DNA of 9,436 bases. Source: DATLFA01 sp039934635 (GTDB lineage: Bacteria; Actinomycetota; Acidimicrobiia; Acidimicrobiales; WLNW01). This document shows positions 4,406 through 9,436 of this stretch, in pieces (position 1 is the first letter of the stretch; the number at the start of each line of letters is the position of its first letter). Position numbers and translations under genes: made by a program. The stretch spans positions 1-9,436 of the forward strand of contig JBDTLT010000214.1 in assembly GCA_039934635.1 (NCBI GenBank). Direction: 5' to 3'. The notes beneath the pieces were generated by a model. It had not been told where the DNA came from and did not search any database. It saw only the letters and a program-made list of their open reading frames with translations.

Positions 4406-4876
4406 GTGCTCACCCAATCGCCATCGATTTGTAACGAACCCGCAGGTAGGGGGGCCAAAAGGCCCATCGCCCTGCTGATCGCGCTCTTCGTTGCCGCCGC
4501 CATGGTGCTGTCGGCATGCTCTCCGCAACAGCTCGATTCGTTCCAGCGCATCAACTACGACCGCACCGACAACGGCCTCATCGGTCTGAGCATCAACGAC
4601 GCGCTCATGGCGAAGGCACAGACGTGGTCCGACTACCTCGCATCGGTCAACACCTTGCAACATTCGAATCTTGCAGAGGCCGTCGACCCTGGCTGGTGGA
4701 TGCTCGGCGAGAACGTCGGCTACGGCCCGTCGATGGAGGCCGTTGAAAAAGCGTTCATGAATTCGCCGGGACACCGCGCCAACATCTTGAACCCGGAGTT
4801 CAACTGGGCCGGCACTGGCGTGTCGGTGTCCGGCAACGGCACGGTGTTCGTCGTGCAGGTGTTCGCGAGGTACTGA
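4406..4876 (+). CDS. CAP-domain (SCP/PR1-like) lipoprotein
   Basis: 156 aa from a GTG start, the only start codon in frame ahead of the signal sequence. KRPIALLIALFVAAAMVLSAC (18-38) is a lipoprotein signal with lipobox L35-S-A-C38, so the mature protein should be lipid-anchored at the outer face of the membrane. The rest is a compact CAP domain: QRINYDRTDNGL (47-58), the helix AKAQTWSDYLA (69-79), LQHSNL with His86, GENVGYG with Glu102, FMNSPGHRANIL with His123, and GVSVSG...VFVVQVFARY at the end. His86, Glu102 and His123 fit the conserved CAP cavity residues. Bacterial CAP proteins are extracellular and mostly of unknown activity, often linked to the cell wall. It converges on the GlpR-like gene (32 bp between stops). 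Two hairpins precede it and may control translation. Confidence 0.85.
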   Translation: MLTQSPSICNEPAGRGAKRPIALLIALFVAAAMVLSACSPQQLDSFQRINYDRTDNGLIGLSINDALMAKAQTWSDYLASVNTLQHSNLAEAVDPGWWMLGENVGYGPSMEAVEKAFMNSPGHRANILNPEFNWAGTGVSVSGNGTVFVVQVFARY

Positions 4877-4880
4877 AGCC

Positions 4881-4914
4881 GGCTGCCGCTCGGGCGCCGC
4901 GGTTGCGGTCAGCC
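4881..4914. terminator. Possible bidirectional terminator between converging genes
   Basis: GGCTGCCGC (4881-4889) can pair, with a small bulge, with GCGGTCAGCC (4905-4914) just after the CAP-gene stop and across the stop of the opposing gene. It is GC-rich with no clear U-tract on either strand, so it is supported mainly by its place between two stop codons. Confidence 0.35.
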
Positions 4915-5421
4915 TTGAGCGATTGCGACGTCGTCGTCGAACTCGTCGTAGTCGACGTCGTCTTCGAACTCTTCGTCACGGTTGGCCCGCAACTCGAAGA
5001 GCAGATACACGTAGAGCGCCAGCGCGAGATCGACGACGAAGTGCAACGCCAGCACCACGCGCGAAACCGCCATCGCAACTGCGAGCGTGAACACCGCGGC
5101 CGCGAACAGCGTTGACAAGACGTAGATGCGACGGCGCTGCGCATCGGCGGGCGTACGAGGGACGCTGCGCAGGCCGTGCTGGCGGCGGCGGCGGACCGGA
5201 CCGCGGACAGGGAACGCGACGACCGAACCGGCGGGACGACTCTGCAGGCCCGGCATCTGCCGCGACAACGGTGCACCAGAGGTGCGGTTGAACGCAGAGA
5301 GCTGGCGGTCGAAGCCCTTGACGCCACGGATCGAACGGACCGTGCCCCGCTTCTTCAACAGGTCGGGTACGAGCAGCACTCCCCAGGCGACTGCAAGGCC
5401 GAACAAGATGATGAACTGCAC
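4909..5421 (-). CDS. Three-segment membrane protein, resembles actinobacterial GlpR
   Basis: 170 aa from GTG at 5421, with AGAGG 6 nt upstream supporting the start. Layout: a hydrophobic N-terminal segment (2-19, FIILFGLAVAWGVLLVPDLL) followed by KKR; a basic, Arg/Pro-rich middle (24-98) with RRRR at 77-80 and RRR at 96-98; two close membrane segments (99-119 and 122-143); and an acidic tail (149-164, EEFEDDVDYDEFDDD). This order (N-terminal segment ending in VP-x-L-L-x-K-R, long basic linker, C-terminal hairpin) matches proteins annotated as the receptor GlpR of the gephyrin-like molybdotransferase Glp in actinobacteria, which links a MoeA-like protein to the division machinery. Nearby moaA and moaC fit that setting, but no moeA/glp gene is in the window. 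No enzymatic motif is visible. The name is a resemblance and not established. Confidence 0.5.
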   Translation of the reverse strand: MQFIILFGLAVAWGVLLVPDLLKKRGTVRSIRGVKGFDRQLSAFNRTSGAPLSRQMPGLQSRPAGSVVAFPVRGPVRRRRQHGLRSVPRTPADAQRRRIYVLSTLFAAAVFTLAVAMAVSRVVLALHFVVDLALALYVYLLFELRANRDEEFEDDVDYDEFDDDVAIAQG

Positions 5422-5458
5422 TCAAGACCTCTTTGGCCGACCGCTACTGACCGCAATT

Positions 5459-5483
5459 GTTGCGAAAGACATACATTCGCAAC
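5459..5483. promoter_or_regulatory. Inverted repeat GTTGCGAA-N9-TTCGCAAC upstream of the GlpR-like gene
   Basis: Perfect 8-bp arms (5459-5466, 5476-5483) with 9 nt between lie 38-62 bp before the GTG of the GlpR-like gene. The spacing is typical of a dimeric-regulator operator; as RNA it would form a short hairpin. I see no convincing -10/-35 pair beside it. Confidence 0.4.
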
Positions 5484-5500
5484 GCACTTGCTTGGCATCC

Positions 5501-5516
5501 TAGGCCACCGGGCCTA
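5501..5516 (-). terminator. Weak hairpin downstream of hemW
   Basis: TAGGCC-ACCG-GGCCTA, a perfect 6-bp stem with a 4-nt loop, begins 31 bp past the hemW stop. No U-tract follows on the minus strand. It could help end the moaA-hemW transcript ahead of the GlpR-like gene. Confidence 0.35.
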
Positions 5517-5547
5517 CCCGCGCACGGTCAAAGGTCGGCGAATTCGG

Positions 5548-6717
5548 CTAGATGATCCGACGCACCACGTGGTCGGCCAACTGCCGTCCGTGAGCGGTCA
5601 ACCGCACACGGGGAGCCGCATCGGCAACCGTGGAGTCGACCGGCTCGAGTAACCCATCGGCCATCGCCTGGTCGGCGGCCACCCGGCCCGCCGCATCGAG
5701 CAACGCCGTCGGGCAGCCCTCGGCGAGGCGGATGCGGGTCATCACCTGTTCGAGTCGTCGCGCCGGCGCATCGAGCATTTCGGGCGACTCGGCGTCGAGG
5801 GAGTCGCCCCGGGCGAGGCGCGCCGCATAGTCACGCGGGTGGGCCACGTTGTACCAGCGCCGTCCGGCGATGTGGCTGTGAGCGCCCGGGCCGACGCCCC
5901 ACCAGTCGTGGCCGCGCCAGTAGAGCAAGTTGTGGCGGCACTGCGCCGCCTCACTGCGGGCCCAGTTCGACAGCTCGTACCAGGCGAATCCGGCGGCCGC
6001 GAGGCGTTCGTCGAGTACGTCGTAGCGGGAGGCCAGCGCGTGCTCGTCGAGGGCACCGACGCGGCCCTGACGCACCTGAGCCGCAAGGCGGGTACCCGGC
6101 TCGAGGGTCAGCGCATAGGCGGACACGTGGTCGACGGCGGTGGACAGCACGGCGTCGACGGTGGCCGCCCAGTCGTCATCGCTCTCCCCCGGCGTGCCAT
6201 AGATCACATCGAGGTTGATGTGTTCGAATCCCGCCGCACGCGCGTCGTCGACGGCCTGTTCGGCGCGGCCCGCCGTATGCGTGCGATCGAGGATGGCGAG
6301 CACGTGCGTGCGCACGCTCTGCAGGCCGAACGACACGCGTGTGAATCCGCCCGCGCGTAACTCGGCGAGCCCGTCGCGGTCGATCGAATCCGGGTTCGCC
6401 TCGACCGTGATTTCGACGTCGGGAGCGAAGCCGAACTCGATGCCGACCGCGTCGACGAGCCGAACGAGATCCGCGGGATCGAGCATCGTGGGTGTGCCCC
6501 CACCGACGAAAACGGTGCGTACCGGGCGATCGCCACCGAGCATTCGCCGCGCCATGCGCAACTCCGCGATGGCGGCATCGACATAGCCCTGGAGGTCGCG
6601 CGTCGAACCGAGCTCGGTGACGGTGTAGGTATTGAACGCGCAGTAGCCGCAGCGGCTCGCGCAGAACGGAACGTGGACGTAGACGCCGAATGGAACCGGT
6701 TGGTCAGTGGCCGTCAC
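5548..6717 (-). CDS. hemW: Radical SAM heme chaperone HemW
   Basis: 389 aa, close to the family's usual size. YVHVPFCASRCGYCAF (13-28) gives the radical-SAM cluster motif C19-x3-C23-x2-C26 followed by Phe, as in HemW; the true coproporphyrinogen dehydrogenase HemN has Cys at that place. GGGTPT (72-77), EANPDS, SFGLQS, NLDVIYGTPGE and HNLLYWRGHDWWGVGPGAHS are further family landmarks. HemW binds heme and delivers it to membrane proteins; it was long annotated as an oxygen-independent coproporphyrinogen oxidase. The GTG start at 6717 lies inside the moaC coding end (14-bp overlap), so translation is probably coupled to moaC, and no other start fits the motif spacing better. It is the last gene of the moaA-Kelch-moaC-hemW run. 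Confidence 0.92.
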   Translation of the reverse strand: MTATDQPVPFGVYVHVPFCASRCGYCAFNTYTVTELGSTRDLQGYVDAAIAELRMARRMLGGDRPVRTVFVGGGTPTMLDPADLVRLVDAVGIEFGFAPDVEITVEANPDSIDRDGLAELRAGGFTRVSFGLQSVRTHVLAILDRTHTAGRAEQAVDDARAAGFEHINLDVIYGTPGESDDDWAATVDAVLSTAVDHVSAYALTLEPGTRLAAQVRQGRVGALDEHALASRYDVLDERLAAAGFAWYELSNWARSEAAQCRHNLLYWRGHDWWGVGPGAHSHIAGRRWYNVAHPRDYAARLARGDSLDAESPEMLDAPARRLEQVMTRIRLAEGCPTALLDAAGRVAADQAMADGLLEPVDSTVADAAPRVRLTAHGRQLADHVVRRII

Positions 6718-7198
6718 GGCTGGGGTCGACGCGGCGATAGGTGCCCGACTTGCCGCCCGTCTTTTCCCACAAGGCGAGGTCGCTGATGATCATGCCCCGG
6801 TCCATCGACTTGCACATGTCGTACACGGTGAGTGCGGCAATGGCACAAGCCGTGAGCGCTTCCATCTCGACACCCGTGCGATCGACGGTCTCGACCTGGG
6901 CCTCGACCTCGATGTACTCGTCGGCGATCTCGAAGTTGATGAACACTGCGCCCACCAGCAACGGATGGCACAGCGGGATCAGGTCGGGCGCGCGCTTGGC
7001 TGCTTGAATGCCCGCGACTCGCGCGACCGCCAGCACATCGCCCTTGCCGATCGCGCCGCGGGCGACTGCCGACGCCGTCTCGGCCAACATGTTGATGCGG
7101 GCCCGGGCGATCGCCCGACGATGCGTGGGCTCCTTTGGCGTCACGTCGACCATGCGGGCGCGGCCAAGCGGGTCGAGATGACTGAAGCGGTGCGTCAT
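6704..7198 (-). CDS. moaC: Cyclic pyranopterin monophosphate synthase MoaC
   Basis: 164 aa, full length. MoaC converts the MoaA product (3',8-cyclo-GTP) to cyclic pyranopterin monophosphate in the cytoplasm, the first stable intermediate of molybdenum cofactor. Visible landmarks: MVDVTPKEPTHRRA near the N-terminus, GKGDVLAVARVAGIQAAKRA (51-70) with the conserved Lys, DLIPLCHPLL (72-81) with His78, and DRTGVEMEALTACAIAALTVYDMCKSMDRGM (106-136, quoted in parts: DRTGVEMEALTA, ALTVYDMCKSMDRGM) including Asp127 and Lys130 of the active site. KTGGKSGTYRRVD closes the protein. The ATG at 7198 lies 22 bp after the Kelch-gene stop; its 3' end overlaps hemW. No Shine-Dalgarno sequence is evident, but TAGACT sits 6 nt before the ATG and may start a leaderless internal transcript. 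Confidence 0.95.
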   Translation of the reverse strand: MTHRFSHLDPLGRARMVDVTPKEPTHRRAIARARINMLAETASAVARGAIGKGDVLAVARVAGIQAAKRAPDLIPLCHPLLVGAVFINFEIADEYIEVEAQVETVDRTGVEMEALTACAIAALTVYDMCKSMDRGMIISDLALWEKTGGKSGTYRRVDPSRDGH

Positions 7199-7210
7199 GC
7201 GCCGAGTCTA
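7199..7210 (-). promoter_or_regulatory. Possible internal -10 element for leaderless moaC
   Basis: The minus strand reads TAGACT-CGGCGC-ATG. A TANNNT hexamer 6 nt from the start codon is the usual geometry of leaderless actinobacterial promoters, and no Shine-Dalgarno sequence is present. No -35 match is seen and the motif is short, so this is tentative. Confidence 0.3.
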
Positions 7211-7220
7211 TGGGGCTGCG

Positions 7221-8504
7221 CTACGCGTGGGATGTGCTCGGCGGTGATCCCGCGGTGGTGGCCGGTGTCGTGGACGGTGTCGTCGGCGGTGCCGTTGTCG
7301 TGGGCGCGGCCGTCGGCGCCGGCGCGGTCGTCGTCGGTCGTGTGGTCGTCGCTCGTGTGGTGGTCGTCGCCGGCTGCACGACGGCCCGTGGTGGCACGGT
7401 CGCTTGGGGCAGCGGCGACCCACCGCCCACGGTCGAGGGACTCAACTGCGCCAACAGGCCGGAGTCATCCGCGAGCGGAGTCAACTGAACGACATCTTGC
7501 ACGAACGACGGCGACTCGCCTCCTGCGAGGAACACTTTGCTGCCGACCGTCACCGCCGCGGCATCGGAGACCGCGCGCGGCAGCGTGCCCGCGAACTTGA
7601 ACGTCGGCGTCGCCGCAGTCGTATCGAAACGCCAGATGAAATCAGTGAGGCCCTTGTCGGTCTTGCCACCGGCGAAGAAGACGCCGCCGTTGACGACGAA
7701 GGCCGAAGCGTGCGAAACGGGTCGATCGAGCTTGGCTGGTTCGGTCACAGCGCCGTTGGTCAGATCGATTGCGTAGACGGTGCTGACCGGCTTGTCGTTG
7801 ACCTCGCCGCCGAACACATAGACCTTGTTGTTCATCCCCGCGACCGCGGCGAAGCGCAGGCCCACGGGAAGGTTGGCGATCGCCGTGAACGTGATGCCGT
7901 CTGCACTCGCCAACACTTCGGTCTGGTTCTCGATGCCGTCGGAACCACCGACGATGACGATGCGGCCACCGACGGAAACGGCGCTGTGCCCGTAACGCCC
8001 GATGGCCAGTTGTCCGGCAACCGCCGCGTTGTCGACACCCTTGTATTCCTGGATGTCGCGCAACCCCGCGCGCTCACCGCCGCCGTAGAGAAGGACGCGT
8101 TCGCCGATGGCCACGGCCGCATGGTTTTGCACCGGCTGCGTCAACGACCCGACGAGCAGGGTCGAATTCGCGACCGGATCGACGCGCAGGATGGAGGTCA
8201 TCGGGGCGCGCCGCACATCGAGGCCGCCGAGTAGATAGAAGCCACCCTTGCCGTCTGGTACCGCAGCGCTGCGCGAAGTAGCGGTCGGCAATTTGACCGT
8301 CAACAAGACCTTGTCGAATGCCTTGGGCACGGGCACTGTCGTCGCCGGCACACCGCCGGTGGTGGAAGGCGAGCGCGTCGCCTTTGGTGCGGTGGTGTCG
8401 ACCCCGCTGTCGCCCGAGCCGAACGCCGCGAACAACGCGATCAACGAGAACAACCCGAGCACCGCGTAGGCGATCTTGCGGGCCGGGGAGAGATCGTCGA
8501 GCAC
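7221..8504 (-). CDS. Membrane-anchored Kelch-repeat beta-propeller protein with Thr/Pro-rich tail
   Basis: 427 aa. A short cytoplasmic start (MLDDLSPARK) is followed by one hydrophobic segment (10-28), then a Ser/Thr/Pro-rich linker (about 35-60), which suggests an N-terminally anchored protein facing outward. Residues 65-345 hold six Kelch-like blades, each with a hydrophobic strand ending in Gly-Gly (93, 141, 186, 232, 279, 328), a regular period of about 47 residues. From about 365 the chain is almost only Thr, Pro and Ala (ATTTTRATTTRPTTTAPAP and similar), a likely wall-spanning or glycosylated stalk. There is no catalytic motif, and the role is unknown; propellers of this kind usually bind proteins or glycans. 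The GTG start directly abuts the moaA stop (TGAGTG) with GGGGG just upstream, so it is cotranscribed with moaA and precedes moaC by 22 bp. Confidence 0.75.
   Translation of the reverse strand: MLDDLSPARKIAYAVLGLFSLIALFAAFGSGDSGVDTTAPKATRSPSTTGGVPATTVPVPKAFDKVLLTVKLPTATSRSAAVPDGKGGFYLLGGLDVRRAPMTSILRVDPVANSTLLVGSLTQPVQNHAAVAIGERVLLYGGGERAGLRDIQEYKGVDNAAVAGQLAIGRYGHSAVSVGGRIVIVGGSDGIENQTEVLASADGITFTAIANLPVGLRFAAVAGMNNKVYVFGGEVNDKPVSTVYAIDLTNGAVTEPAKLDRPVSHASAFVVNGGVFFAGGKTDKGLTDFIWRFDTTAATPTFKFAGTLPRAVSDAAAVTVGSKVFLAGGESPSFVQDVVQLTPLADDSGLLAQLSPSTVGGGSPLPQATVPPRAVVQPATTTTRATTTRPTTTAPAPTAAPTTTAPPTTPSTTPATTAGSPPSTSHA
7235..7390. repeat. Low-complexity GTC/GTG-rich tract encoding the Thr/Pro tail
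   Basis: The plus strand is a run of imperfect GGTCGTC / GGTGGTCGTC units, which on the coding strand are ACC/ACG/CCG codons of the Kelch protein's tail. It is simple-sequence coding DNA, prone to length change by slippage. It explains long spurious open frames on the opposite strand. Confidence 0.7.

Positions 8505-9436
<932 letters not shown>

Noticed and set aside
6707..8234. Long plus-strand open frames (6707-7600 and 7404-8234)
   Set aside because: They are antisense to moaC and the Kelch gene, whose motifs are clear; the Thr/Pro codon tract keeps the opposite strand free of stops.

Overview
The window is GC-rich, with frequent GTG starts, overlapping or abutting genes, promoters that seem to give leaderless mRNAs, and a tRNA gene without an encoded CCA. 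This points to Actinomycetota. The protein style (Thr/Pro-rich Kelch protein, GlpR-like membrane protein, moa/hemW cluster) suggests an Acidimicrobiia-like organism, but the class is a guess.

Left part (1-1924): two secreted proteins read leftward. One is the N-terminus of a calcineurin-type metallophosphoesterase, cut by the window edge. The other is a complete DUF839/PhoX-like protein followed by a hairpin terminator. Both are probably exported phosphatases or phosphodiesterases.

Middle (about 2120-4274): a decayed integration hotspot at a tRNA-Ala(CGC) gene. The intact tRNA lies at 4201-4274 (minus). Its 3' end plus 11 bp of downstream sequence (45 bp in all) is repeated exactly at 2363-2407, 1,827 bp away. 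A 5'-truncated tyrosine-recombinase gene tail precedes each copy (2122-2331 and 3887-4255). Near-identical pairs of GTGTCAC direct repeats, 11 bp apart, lie inside the unit near both ends and look like integrase arm-type sites. The 1.8-kb unit carries a two-gene operon. Its first gene encodes an intact protein with an excisionase/MerR-type HTH. The second encodes an AbiEii-like nucleotidyltransferase that is frameshifted and probably internally deleted. The genes overlap by ATGA, and a strong TTGACG-N18-TATACT promoter ends 7 bp before the start codon. The arrangement resembles a toxin-antitoxin or defence islet stacked in tandem with an older element remnant.

Right part (4275-9436): housekeeping genes. 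A CAP-domain lipoprotein reads rightward, with its likely Shine-Dalgarno sequence inside a hairpin. It converges on a three-segment membrane protein resembling actinobacterial GlpR. A tight leftward operon follows: moaA (5' end outside the window), a membrane-anchored Kelch protein, moaC and hemW. MoaA and MoaC together make cyclic pyranopterin monophosphate, the first intermediate of molybdenum cofactor; HemW is a radical-SAM heme chaperone. The best candidate for something new is the tRNA-Ala islet and its HTH-nucleotidyltransferase module.
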